From positions 59,705 through 123,704 of the forward strand of contig JAJFTI010000027.1 of NCBI GenBank assembly GCA_021373115.1: 64,000 nucleotides of DNA. The letters are read 5' to 3'. The notes under the pieces were generated by a model, which saw nothing but the letters and a program-made list of their open reading frames with translations, made no database searches and was not told where the DNA came from. Shown here piece after piece: positions 16,945-25,273 of the stretch; the first letter of the stretch is position 1; each line of letters starts with the position of its first letter. Origin of the DNA: Eubacteriales bacterium (GTDB taxonomy: Bacteria > Bacillota > Clostridia > Christensenellales > CAG-138). The position numbers were made by a program, and so were the translations under genes.

Positions 16945-18024
16945 TTACGGGGTACCCCAACCGGTATCCGGTGGCGTTGTTGGTGATGCAGTAGTCTCAG
17001 TCGTCGGCTCGGGTGTGGTAGTCCCTACGCCTGTATCAACAGCCGGCGTAGGCGTAGCCGTGTCCTCATCCGTTCCGTCGCCGAGATCCGGCAGCGGCGC
17101 CGGCTCATATTTATAAGGAAGAACATGTTCCACAGCTTCTATCGTCCAGTTATCCGTCCAGGGGGCGGTGCCTGCCTTCAGGCGGATGCTGCTCTCGGAC
17201 TTCGGCAGAACGAGCTGCGCGCGGATTGCGCCCGTTACGGAATCGTTTGGATCGCCGTCCCGAATTTCGCAGGTGGTGCCGTAACCAATGTTGTAAAACA
17301 TCCAGCGCGCATCCGGCACGGTAAGACGAATGCAAGCGTGGGACGCTTTCGTTCCAAGCTGATCGTAGGATTCCTTGACCAGCGTGCTCAAATCCTTCGC
17401 CTTATCATACAGAATCGAGTGGAAATAGGTTCTGCTGTGGATCAGCGTAAGATATTGCGCCGCCTCCAGATTGACAAACTGATAAAAGCGCTCTTTGGGT
17501 ACTAAAATCTGCCAAATTCCGCTCGTTGTATCGTGGCCATATTCCTTATCGGGATTGCCGCTGGAGCAGATCATGTAGCGAACCGGCTCGTCCAGGTTCG
17601 GCTTGCCGAGCTTTGTTCCATCGTCCAGCCGTTTATAGATCAGAACAACCTGCCACTGCTTGTCCACGATAATGTAATACGTCTTTGGATCGGGGAATCC
17701 GTCCTTGAGCAGTTCCTTTGCTTTCACGCCCATATCGTCCAGGCTGCCAACCAGTTCTTCGTAGGTCATATTGACGGTTGGCGCATAATAGGAAAACGGT
17801 TTCGGCGTCGGCGTCGGTTCCGGCGTCGGCGTTGGAGAAGGCATGCTCCCAAAGTTCTGATCGTTGAGATCGACTACTTCCATGCTGACGATTTCCGGCG
17901 CCAGCGTTGGCGCGGGCGTTCCTTCCGCGGCTGCGGCGGGTGCCGAGCAGCCGACTAAAAAAAGAGCGGCAATCGCAAGGCATAGGACAGCCAATATGCC
18001 CGCGCTGTGTCGTTCTAGATGCAT
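16945..18024 (-). CDS. L,D-transpeptidase (YkuD) lipoprotein
   Basis: 359-residue lipoprotein. The lipobox LVGC puts the acylated Cys at 26. A Pro/Thr linker with TPTPEPTPTPKP (about 65-76) leads to the YkuD domain (about 115-260). The active-site motif is SHACIRL with nucleophile Cys231; the usual SHGC has Ala instead of Gly. The tail is another Thr/Pro-rich stretch of about 45 residues. YkuD enzymes make or modify peptidoglycan cross-links and anchor proteins. AGGAAG lies before the ATG. It precedes the M23 gene in an envelope operon. Confidence 0.87.
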   Translation of the reverse strand: MHLERHSAGILAVLCLAIAALFLVGCSAPAAAAEGTPAPTLAPEIVSMEVVDLNDQNFGSMPSPTPTPEPTPTPKPFSYYAPTVNMTYEELVGSLDDMGVKAKELLKDGFPDPKTYYIIVDKQWQVVLIYKRLDDGTKLGKPNLDEPVRYMICSSGNPDKEYGHDTTSGIWQILVPKERFYQFVNLEAAQYLTLIHSRTYFHSILYDKAKDLSTLVKESYDQLGTKASHACIRLTVPDARWMFYNIGYGTTCEIRDGDPNDSVTGAIRAQLVLPKSESSIRLKAGTAPWTDNWTIEAVEHVLPYKYEPAPLPDLGDGTDEDTATPTPAVDTGVGTTTPEPTTETTASPTTPPDTGWGTP

Positions 18025-18207
18025 ATCTTCCTACCTCGGTAAATGAATATTTTCTGATTCAGCCAAATCGTTGCAGAAAATTGAAGAATTGTGAATATCT
18101 CCGCTCGCTGCAGCACTTTGAGTCTGAATCGCAAACATTGTAACATACGACGGCGCGCGTGTTGCATCCGCAAACGAAAGTTCACAATTTTTCCCGATTG
18201 TCTTGGC

Positions 18208-18999
18208 TTAATCCTGTTCGGAATGCGCCGTCGATTCCGTCGTACCCGCCGTTTCGGGCTGACGCATTGCGTTTTCCAAAACGGAAAATGCGCGTTCGCC
18301 AAAGTCCAGCGTGGTTTTCGTATAAGCGGCAAGGCATTCGGAAATCTCGGTTCGAACCCCGTCCGAAAGTTTGACGCGATCCATTTGCGTATCCTCCAGA
18401 ACAAGCATGCGCCGCATCCCTTCCAGAGCGGTTTTGCTGACGGGTTGCCCCTGCTGCGGGCATGCGGCGCAGGTCGCGCCGCCGCGCGGGGAAAATCGCA
18501 CGATTGCATCGTTGCGAATATCGCGGCCGCACTGCGCGCAGGTTGTCACCGCCGGGCGATATCCCGTTACGTTTAAAAAGCGCACGAGAAAGCAGCAGAA
18601 TAAATCCTTCGGGTTGGAGACGCCGTACGACAAAAACGAGAGCGCATGATACAGCAACGAAAAGAGCGCTTCATTCGGCTCGTTCTCCGGCGCGGCATCG
18701 TGGCACAGGCGCAGCATTACGGATCCAATGGAAAACCGCTCATAATCCTCGCGGATCGGGTAAAAGGTTTCCTTAACTTCGCAGGCATTGATGGTTGCGC
18801 GTTCTTTTCCCGTATAGATTTCAAACTGGCCGAATACGAACGGCTGGCATGCGTTGACAAGCGGACTCTGCGGCTTTCGGCAGCCGCGCGCTTTCGCATC
18901 CAAACGCCCCCGGTCAATGGTAAATATGCTCAGGATACGGTCGCTTTCGCGATAGTTTGCATATCGCGTCACAATTCCGTCCACGCAGATGACCGGCAT
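18208..18999 (-). CDS. recO: DNA repair protein RecO
   Basis: 263-residue recombination mediator that helps load RecA onto SSB-coated DNA together with RecR. An N-terminal OB fold (1-80, GIVTRYANYRESDRILSIFT) is followed by a helical domain and a Cys4 zinc site (CAQC and CAAC, about 155-180). The C-terminal end is a short disordered tail. The GGGAG at the ATG is good. It follows era by 37 nt, as in many Firmicutes. Start, length and motifs are all regular. Confidence 0.94.
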   Translation of the reverse strand: MPVICVDGIVTRYANYRESDRILSIFTIDRGRLDAKARGCRKPQSPLVNACQPFVFGQFEIYTGKERATINACEVKETFYPIREDYERFSIGSVMLRLCHDAAPENEPNEALFSLLYHALSFLSYGVSNPKDLFCCFLVRFLNVTGYRPAVTTCAQCGRDIRNDAIVRFSPRGGATCAACPQQGQPVSKTALEGMRRMLVLEDTQMDRVKLSDGVRTEISECLAAYTKTTLDFGERAFSVLENAMRQPETAGTTESTAHSEQD

Positions 19000-19036
19000 A
19001 GTCTACTCCCGTTGCGCCGTTATGGTGCGCATGCTT

Positions 19037-19927
19037 TTATTCGTACCCCAATTCGTGCAGCATGCCCAGCCGGTTTCTCCAGTCCTCTTTTACCTTGATC
19101 CAGAGCTGGAGATTGACCTGACAGCCCAGCATCCATTCGATATCCTTGCGCGCTTCCTGACCGATTCGTTTGAGCATGGTTCCGTTTTTTCCAATAATAA
19201 TCCCTTTGTGGGATTCCCGTTCACAATAGATTGTGGCGTAAACATTCATGATGTCCCGGTCTTCCCGGCGCTCCATTTTATCCACGCCAACGCCAATTCC
19301 ATGCGGTACCTCCTCACGCAGCAACAGAAGCGCTTTTTCGCGGATCAGCTCGCCGCAGAGAATCCGCTCCGGCTGGTCGGTCACCATATCGTCCGGAAAA
19401 TACTGCGGACCCGGCGTTAAAAAGTCGCAAATCGTCTTCTCCAGTTCTTCCAGCCCCCGCCCCATCTGCGCCGAACCGCGCAGTATTGTGCGAAGGAATC
19501 CCGCTTTTTCAAGCGCTTCCTGCGCTTCGTTCGTCTGCCCCAAACTCGCAAGGTCCGTTTTGTTGATCATTGCGATGACGGGCGCCTTCGCGGTTTTCAG
19601 CCGTTCGAGCAGCGCCGCGTCCTTCTCGCGGACGCCTTGCGTCGCATCCGCAACGAACAGGATTGCCTCTACCTCGTTCATTGCGTCGTAGGTTACCTTC
19701 TGCATGTATTCGCCGAGCTTGTTCTTCGGGTTTGTTACCCCCGGCGTATCGAGAAATACGATCTGGTAATCCGGCCGGCTCAGCACACCGGTGATTTTAT
19801 TACGCGTGGTCTGCGCGCGGTCGGTCACAATGGCAATCTTCTGGCCGATGAGTTTATTGAGCAGTGTGGATTTCCCGACGTTTGGGCAGCCGACAATGGA
19901 AACAAACCCCGAGCGGTAGTCGCTCAT
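19037..19927 (-). CDS. era: GTPase Era
   Basis: 296-residue ribosome-assembly GTPase that binds the 3' end of 16S rRNA. G1 GCPNVGKS is at 13-20, the switch region AQTTRNK at 38-44, G3 DTPG at 60-63, and NKTD about 124. The C-terminal KH domain carries the GKNGTMLKRIGQEAR motif. The ATG at 19927 overlaps the cdd stop as ATGA, and CGGAGG lies 8 nt upstream inside cdd, which rejects a longer frame. It is co-translated with cdd and ybeY, which also act on 16S RNA maturation and nucleotide salvage. Confidence 0.96.
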   Translation of the reverse strand: MSDYRSGFVSIVGCPNVGKSTLLNKLIGQKIAIVTDRAQTTRNKITGVLSRPDYQIVFLDTPGVTNPKNKLGEYMQKVTYDAMNEVEAILFVADATQGVREKDAALLERLKTAKAPVIAMINKTDLASLGQTNEAQEALEKAGFLRTILRGSAQMGRGLEELEKTICDFLTPGPQYFPDDMVTDQPERILCGELIREKALLLLREEVPHGIGVGVDKMERREDRDIMNVYATIYCERESHKGIIIGKNGTMLKRIGQEARKDIEWMLGCQVNLQLWIKVKEDWRNRLGMLHELGYE

Positions 19928-20337
19928 AGCAGATCCTCCGGGCCAAAGGAATGCGGCAGAAGATCGCCCAGCGTGGTTTCCACGCAGTTCCGCTTCGCAT
20001 CCGCGAATACAACCGGCATTTCTTTTCGGCAGAACTCCCGGAGCACCTGTCGGCAGACGCCGCAGGGCGCGGCAGGATTCCTTCCGGAACAAACGATAAC
20101 AATTCCGCAAAACTCGCGTTCTCCTTCGGATACCGCTTTGAAAACCGCCGTACGTTCCGCGCAGTTTGTGGGCGTATAACTCGCATTTTCAATATTGCAG
20201 CCAAGATAATACCGGCCGCTCGCGCCCTTGAGACAGGCGCCGACCTGAAAATGTGAATAGGGCGTATACGCCTGTTCCATCGCTTCGTAAGCAAGATCGA
20301 GCATATGCTCGCGCTCCTGTTTCAACAATTTTGTCAT
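19924..20337 (-). CDS. cdd: Cytidine deaminase
   Basis: 137-residue homotetrameric-type cytidine deaminase converting (deoxy)cytidine to (deoxy)uridine. Zinc ligands are Cys59 in CAE (59-61) and the pair in PCGVC (91-95), with the catalytic Glu61? numbered within CAE; YTPYSHFQVGA (24-34) binds substrate. Length is typical of the Bacillus enzyme. Both ends overlap neighbours: its start overlaps the ybeY stop and its stop overlaps the era start, so a single message is read with coupled translation. The dgkA gene that usually lies between ybeY and cdd is missing here. Confidence 0.95.
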   Translation of the reverse strand: MTKLLKQEREHMLDLAYEAMEQAYTPYSHFQVGACLKGASGRYYLGCNIENASYTPTNCAERTAVFKAVSEGEREFCGIVIVCSGRNPAAPCGVCRQVLREFCRKEMPVVFADAKRNCVETTLGDLLPHSFGPEDLL

Positions 20338-20774
20338 CGCGTTATCCCCATTGCGTTTAGTATTTCCGTTTGTTTCTGCAGCATGACGCGCTCGTCCTTT
20401 TGCGTCATGTGATCGTATCCGAGCAGGTGAAGCGCGCCGTGGACGGCGAGAAATGCCAGCTCGCGCTCCAGTGAGTGACCGTATTCCTTTGCCTGCGCTA
20501 CGGCGCGCCCATAACAGATGGCAACGTCGCCAAGATATCCGTCCGGCGGGCAGAGAATTGCGTCGCCTTCCCAGGCGGGAAAGGTTAGAACGTCCGTTAC
20601 GCGGTCAATCTTTCGGTAGTTGGCGTTTAATTGCTGAATTTCTTCCTCATCCGTAATCAGAACGCAAACGTCGCCGACCGAATGCTCGTTTAAAATCGCG
20701 GCTTCCACCGCGCGGCGAATCAATTGCTCCGCTTCTTTGGAAAAATATTCCATTTCGGTCTGAACGTCAATCAT
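20334..20774 (-). CDS. ybeY: Endoribonuclease YbeY, rRNA maturation factor
   Basis: 146-residue metal-dependent endoribonuclease for 16S rRNA 3'-end maturation and ribosome quality control. The zinc motif H3xH5xH is complete: His112, His116 and His122 in HGALHLLGYDH. The central segment VLTFP and LGDVAI are family-typical. The start overlaps the pgpH stop by 4 nt. It sits between pgpH and cdd in the conserved phoH-pgpH-ybeY-era cluster. Confidence 0.95.
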   Translation of the reverse strand: MIDVQTEMEYFSKEAEQLIRRAVEAAILNEHSVGDVCVLITDEEEIQQLNANYRKIDRVTDVLTFPAWEGDAILCPPDGYLGDVAICYGRAVAQAKEYGHSLERELAFLAVHGALHLLGYDHMTQKDERVMLQKQTEILNAMGITR

Positions 20775-22957
20775 GCAGGAATCTCCGTTCCCGGATAGCG
20801 GATCCGTTCATGCATCAGCCCGGAAAGAGTAATTAAGAAGCTGCGTTCGATTTTGCTGATTTCTTCGAGCGTAAGCGGGCTTTGCTTGAGCTGGCCTTCG
20901 TCCATTTTGCCCTGTACGATGCGGTGAACCATATCCGCCACCTCGTCCCGAGTCGGTTCGCTGAGTGACCGCACCGCCGCTTCACAGCTGTCCGCAAGCA
21001 TTACAATGGCGCTTTCTTTTGAGCTGGGCAGACCGCCCGGATAGCGGAACAGCCGCTCGATAACCGGTTCTCCATCTGTTTCCTGCATCTGTTTTGCCTT
21101 GTGATAGAAGTAGGCGACCAGCGTTGTTCCATGGTGCTCGTTTGCGATTTTTCGGATTTCGGACGGCATTCGATAGCGGGAAAGGTATGCTTCCGCATCC
21201 TTCTGATGCGAAATGATATAGCCTGCGCTTTCCTCCGGCGAGAGCGTATCGTGAATGTTCTGCCCGTTCTGATTTTCCCTGAAATATAACGGCCGCCGCA
21301 GCTTACCGACATCGTGATACATTGCTCCCGTTCGCGCCAGAAGCGGATTTGCTCCAATCGCTTCCGCCGCGCCTTCCGCCAGCGCAGCGGTCATCATGCT
21401 GTGATGATAGGTTCCCGGCGCGGCCGTCATCATCTTTTTCAGCAAAGGATGGTTTGTATTCGCCAGCTCATGCAGGCGCGCGGGCGTTATGATATCAAAC
21501 ATGTTTTCCCACATGCTGAGCATGCCGACGCAGAACACGGAGAGAATCAGAGCTGCCGCCATCATCAGGCTGGCATAGATCAGCGAAGTGCTCCACTGAT
21601 ATTCAAGAATCACGCCGCCCGAGACGACGATGAGCGCGCCCGCTACGCCGCCAAGCATGCCGGCCGCAATCAATGCACCGCGCTTCTGCCGTTTTTCCGC
21701 CGCCAGAATTGTAACCTGACCCATTACGAGCATGGCAGCCATCGCCAGAATCGAATCCGAGCCAAACATGGTTGCCCCGCTGCCGCCGGCAAGCAGCGCA
21801 AATGACAAGGCGAGCGCGACATTCAGAATTTCTGCAACCTTGCGCGAAAGCAGCAGGCATGCTAACAGGATGGCAAATACCGTTGGACTAATGCGCGGAT
21901 CAATCACATAGCAAACCCATTCCAGCAGCATGGAAACGATCAAGATAAGGCCAAGGATCGTCATTTTCTTTCCGGAAGCAAACGTGTCCTTTTCAAACAC
22001 CGAAAGATAGCAAAGCAACAGCAGAAATATGCACAGGAGGTAACCGACGGCGCCCGGCGCAAGGTGGCTTGTCGCTTCCGCACCCTTGACCAGATCCAGG
22101 GAAAGCAGCGTATTCATCTGCTCTTCGGTAACGATCTGCCCTTGCTCGACTATGGTTGCGCCGCGTGCAATATAAACCGGTTCCACAGCCGCGGCGGCCT
22201 GTTCCTGCGCGCGCGCGGTTTCCACGTCGTTCATCACATTGGTCGGCAGCAGATATGCGTCGTAAACCATTTCGCCGACCGCTTTTAACCAAACGGAAAA
22301 GGAAGATGTTTTGAGTGTTTTGTTGATTTCGGAAAGCGTTTTTACCTGATCGCTTTCCGAAACGCCCGCGCGCAGTTTGGTTTCCAGCGTGTTCAGAACA
22401 AGGTCCTGCAATTTTTCAATCTGCGAAGCATCCGTTTCCAGCAGCGCGTACCCAAGCGAAGTATCTGAAATGCTGATTGGCAGTTTTACGAGCATTGCCA
22501 GCAAATCGCTGGCTGAAATAACGTCCTGCCAGGTGCGGTCGTCGTCGTCCGTATAGGTTTTGCCGTCCGCGCCGGTTCTGGTCGGCACACTGGAAGCCCG
22601 AATTTCTGCCGCTGCATTCTGAAAGCTTAACAGTGCGGAAAAAAAGCTCTGTGCGCCGGCAATCAGTGTGTCCGCCAGTTCGGTATCCACCGCGTAGACC
22701 GCTTCCACCTTGTTCCGCGCGGCCTGTCGCAGCGCTTCCGTAATCACCGCGTCCTCCACCATGCGCGGAGCCGTAATCGACTCCTTTGCCGCGTTTCCAA
22801 CCGAGACCTCATAGCGTTTTGGCGTCAGCGAAGTGAGGGTAACGATGCAATCCAGCGCAAAAACGATTGCCAGGATCATTGCACCGTAGGCGCGGCTTCC
22901 CGTATGTGTACCCGCTTTTTCCCGTTTCTTTTGATTGCCGTGTTGCGTTCCAGTCAC
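20771..22957 (-). CDS. pgpH: Cyclic-di-AMP phosphodiesterase PgpH (7TM-HD)
   Basis: 728-residue membrane protein. One N-terminal TM is followed by an extracellular 7TMR-HDED sensor domain of about 250 residues, then seven TM helices (about 300-480), and a cytoplasmic HD domain. HD signatures are YHHSMMTAAL, MYHDVGK and SHQKDAE. It hydrolyses c-di-AMP, the potassium and osmotic second messenger. I chose GTG at 22957, because AGAGGA lies at normal distance. A TTG at 23011 overlapping the phoH stop would add 18 residues but has a poor binding site. phoH is upstream and ybeY downstream. Confidence 0.92.
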   Translation of the reverse strand: MTGTQHGNQKKREKAGTHTGSRAYGAMILAIVFALDCIVTLTSLTPKRYEVSVGNAAKESITAPRMVEDAVITEALRQAARNKVEAVYAVDTELADTLIAGAQSFFSALLSFQNAAAEIRASSVPTRTGADGKTYTDDDDRTWQDVISASDLLAMLVKLPISISDTSLGYALLETDASQIEKLQDLVLNTLETKLRAGVSESDQVKTLSEINKTLKTSSFSVWLKAVGEMVYDAYLLPTNVMNDVETARAQEQAAAAVEPVYIARGATIVEQGQIVTEEQMNTLLSLDLVKGAEATSHLAPGAVGYLLCIFLLLLCYLSVFEKDTFASGKKMTILGLILIVSMLLEWVCYVIDPRISPTVFAILLACLLLSRKVAEILNVALALSFALLAGGSGATMFGSDSILAMAAMLVMGQVTILAAEKRQKRGALIAAGMLGGVAGALIVVSGGVILEYQWSTSLIYASLMMAAALILSVFCVGMLSMWENMFDIITPARLHELANTNHPLLKKMMTAAPGTYHHSMMTAALAEGAAEAIGANPLLARTGAMYHDVGKLRRPLYFRENQNGQNIHDTLSPEESAGYIISHQKDAEAYLSRYRMPSEIRKIANEHHGTTLVAYFYHKAKQMQETDGEPVIERLFRYPGGLPSSKESAIVMLADSCEAAVRSLSEPTRDEVADMVHRIVQGKMDEGQLKQSPLTLEEISKIERSFLITLSGLMHERIRYPGTEIPA

Positions 22958-23007
22958 GATATGCCGTCCTCTTTTCCAAGATTCGCCGCAAGGGGCGGCC
23001 GGTATGT

Positions 23008-23988
23008 TCAAGCCCGCCTGGGCTTTTCAAAACGCTCGTAAGCGCAGATAATTCGCTGCACGAGTTCGTGACGAACAACGTCTTTATGGGTCAGATTGAC
23101 GATCTTGATTCCTTCCACGCCTTCCAGCACTTTTGCCGCCTGCACAAGACCGCTGATTTTTTCACGCGGCAGGTCGATTTGCGTCACGTCCCCCGTTACC
23201 ACCGCGCGGGAACCTTCGCCGATTCGCGTAAGAAACATCTTCATCTGTTCCGTAGAACAGTTCTGTGCCTCGTCGAGGATAATATATGCGCCGTTGAGCG
23301 TTCGGCCGCGCATATATGCCAAAGGAGCAACCTCGATCGCGCCGCGTTCATATAGCGCGCGATAACTCTCCAATCCTAAAAACTCCTGCAGCGCGTCATA
23401 GAGCGGCCGTAAATACGGGTCAACCTTGCTCTGCAAATCACCGGGCAGAAATCCAAGTTTCTCGCCCGCCTCTACCGCCGGGCGAGTTAAAATGATCCGC
23501 TCGACTTCTTTATTTTTAAACGCCTGAACCGCCATGGCTACGGCAAGATACGTCTTCCCAGTGCCCGCAGGCCCAATGCCAAATACAAGTTCAAACTCCT
23601 TAAGCGCTTGCACATAGCGTTTTTGTCCAAGCGTTTTGCATTTGATCTGGCGGCCTTTGTTCGTTATGGCAATGACGTCCCCCATGATCTTCTCGATCAT
23701 ATCCGCATTGCCCTCTTTTGCAAGATCGACCGCATACCGGATTCGGCTGCGGTTGATCTTCTCGCCGCGCCGCTGCATTTCCAGCATTTTTTCGATTACG
23801 GCCCTTGCAATCCCGGCGCCTTCCTCTTCGCCCGTAATGCGTATCCCTTCCGCATCCGCGCGAATATGCGCCCCCGTCTCGTCCTCCAGCACACCAATGT
23901 TTTCGTCGAATACGCCGAACAGCCCCAGCAGTTCGTCTACATTTTCCAGCGGAATCGAAAGCATGACCCGCTCTGTTTCCTGCGTCAA
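23008..23988 (-). CDS. PhoH-family ATPase (PhoH/PhoL type)
   Basis: 326-residue ATPase of the PhoH family, an N-terminal KH-like region followed by a RecA-like core. Walker A is GPAGTGKT, and DEAQNCSTEQ forms the Walker B area. The family works with YbeY and Era in ribosome and RNA metabolism, consistent with its operon. The start is taken as TTG at 23988, because AAAGGAGAG sits 5 nt upstream; the ATG 27 nt further upstream has no binding site. It opens the six-gene phoH-pgpH-ybeY-cdd-era-recO cluster and is read from an extended -10 promoter about 95 nt upstream. Confidence 0.92.
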   Translation of the reverse strand: MTQETERVMLSIPLENVDELLGLFGVFDENIGVLEDETGAHIRADAEGIRITGEEEGAGIARAVIEKMLEMQRRGEKINRSRIRYAVDLAKEGNADMIEKIMGDVIAITNKGRQIKCKTLGQKRYVQALKEFELVFGIGPAGTGKTYLAVAMAVQAFKNKEVERIILTRPAVEAGEKLGFLPGDLQSKVDPYLRPLYDALQEFLGLESYRALYERGAIEVAPLAYMRGRTLNGAYIILDEAQNCSTEQMKMFLTRIGEGSRAVVTGDVTQIDLPREKISGLVQAAKVLEGVEGIKIVNLTHKDVVRHELVQRIICAYERFEKPRRA

Positions 23989-24060
23989 ACAGTGCTCTCC
24001 TTTTTTATCCGGCATCCCGAATCAGGCTGAAATACGAACTGTATTCAATCTACAGCGCCG

Positions 24061-24107
24061 TTCAAAACGCCTATTCTTACTGGCGATTATAACACATGCG
24101 TTTTGAA
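24061..24107. promoter_or_regulatory. Inverted repeat around the phoH promoter -10
   Basis: Perfect 10-bp arms TTCAAAACGC (24061-24070) and GCGTTTTGAA (24098-24107), 27 nt apart, enclosing the -10 box. Likely protein binding site; no regulator is identified. Confidence 0.45.
24086..24094 (-). promoter_or_regulatory. Extended -10 promoter of the phoH cluster
   Basis: Minus strand TGTTATAAT, with perfect TATAAT at 24086-24091 and the TG extension. The -35 region has no match. TGTGTTATAATCGC is shared with the promoter at 34031. Confidence 0.65.
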
Positions 24108-24154
24108 AAAACCACGAATGCAGATGCTATACCCGCTATTTGTAGGTGCCGTGA

Positions 24155-24181
24155 AAAGCCCGCCGTATTATTTGGCGGGTT
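24155..24181 (-). terminator. Terminator after DUF368 gene
   Basis: CCCGCC / GGCGGG stem, 20 nt past the stop at 24202, followed on the minus strand by CTTTTC. Confidence 0.75.
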
Positions 24182-24201
24182 GAAGGAATCCTTTTTCGCG
24201 C

Positions 24202-25086
24202 TTAGAGAACTTGATCCATCTGCTCTGTTTCGGGAACAGCGGTCTGTTTTCCGCCGAGACGTTCTAAATAATAGGATGCGGCAGCACCAACCGCGACCGC
24301 AAGAACGCTTAACAGCGCTTCCCCGATTCCGGTAAACGCAACCGGAATGATCGGAATTGTTGAAGCGATTACAAAACCGATGACACAATAGAATGCAATC
24401 CCGAAATGCCGTTCGAACAGCAGATTGACCAGTCTTGCGAGCAGCAGAACCGTACCGATAATACCGATAGCAAACGGAAGCAACACCTGCCAGTTCAGCG
24501 TCGCAATTCCTTCGGACATCGGCTGGTACAGTCCCAGAAACAGCAAGGTTGAAGAGGAACTCATGCCCGGAATAATCAGGCTGAATCCCCAGAGCACCCC
24601 GCAAAAAACGAACCAGCCAAACGACGGCGTTACCATGGTCTGCGTGCTGAACTTCAGCGTATAAAAGAACGCGAGCAGAACTGCGGAGCTGATGACCAGC
24701 GCGGCCCACATTCCCTTTGTCCGCCCTTTCTGGGAGCCTTCACGAAACAGAGAAGGGAACGTTCCAAGGATCAGGCCGATAAAAAGACTGACCACAACCG
24801 TCGCATTGACCGAGAGTACTTTGGCGATGATGCCAGCAAAGCCGAGAAAGCCGATTGCCCAGCCAAGCACAATCGGAATGAACATTCTCCAGTATCGTTT
24901 GATATTCTGCAGCGGTTTGGCAAGCACCGCCATCATCGGCTGATAGATGCCAAACGCAACGGCAAGCACACCACCGGAGATACCGGGCAGGATTGCGCCG
25001 GCGCCAATCACCGCGCCTTGTATCACAAGAATGATGAATTTTCTGATCGGCGTCGCTTTTTTATTTTCTCCCGTAATATTCGGCAT
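24202..25086 (-). CDS. DUF368 membrane protein, putative undecaprenyl-phosphate translocase (PopT-like)
   Basis: 294-residue polytopic membrane protein of the DUF368 family. The N-terminal signature GAVIGAGAILPGISGGVLAV (about 24-43) and the later IPGMSSSSTLL (about 155) form the internal repeat of the fold. About eight TM helices are apparent. Members were recently shown to recycle the C55-P lipid carrier across the membrane for wall synthesis, an activity shared with DedA proteins. That role is assigned here by family only. GGAAGG lies before the ATG. It is monocistronic, with its own promoter and terminator, and diverges from dapL. Confidence 0.85.
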   Translation of the reverse strand: MPNITGENKKATPIRKFIILVIQGAVIGAGAILPGISGGVLAVAFGIYQPMMAVLAKPLQNIKRYWRMFIPIVLGWAIGFLGFAGIIAKVLSVNATVVVSLFIGLILGTFPSLFREGSQKGRTKGMWAALVISSAVLLAFFYTLKFSTQTMVTPSFGWFVFCGVLWGFSLIIPGMSSSSTLLFLGLYQPMSEGIATLNWQVLLPFAIGIIGTVLLLARLVNLLFERHFGIAFYCVIGFVIASTIPIIPVAFTGIGEALLSVLAVAVGAAASYYLERLGGKQTAVPETEQMDQVL

Positions 25087-25139
25087 GATATCCTTCCGCT
25101 TTCCATAATCAGCATTCGGCTTATTCTTTGTTTCTTTTC

Positions 25140-25168
25140 ATTATATGACGAAATGGATTTCACCACAA
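25140..25168 (-). promoter_or_regulatory. Promoter of DUF368 gene
   Basis: Minus strand TTGTGG (25163-25168), 17 nt, TATAAT (25140-25145). Confidence 0.68.
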
Positions 25169-25212
25169 TGTCATGCAATATCGTTCACATTTTCGCCTGA
25201 TTGATCCGAATC

Positions 25213-25242
25213 TTGCATGAAAAAGCGCGTATATGATATAAT
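25213..25242 (+). promoter_or_regulatory. Promoter of dapL-tmk-pfp
   Basis: TTGCAT (25213-25218), 18 nt, TATAAT (25237-25242). The start lies about 25 nt before the dapL start codon. Confidence 0.68.
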
Positions 25243-25273
25243 GCTTTGATTTAAAAAATGGGGAGATTTGGAT

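Noticed and set aside
18134..18171. Possible promoter (GCAACA, 17 nt, TACAAT) before the L,D-transpeptidase gene
   Set aside because: The -35 matches only three bases, and the leader would exceed 100 nt; not strong enough to list as a feature.
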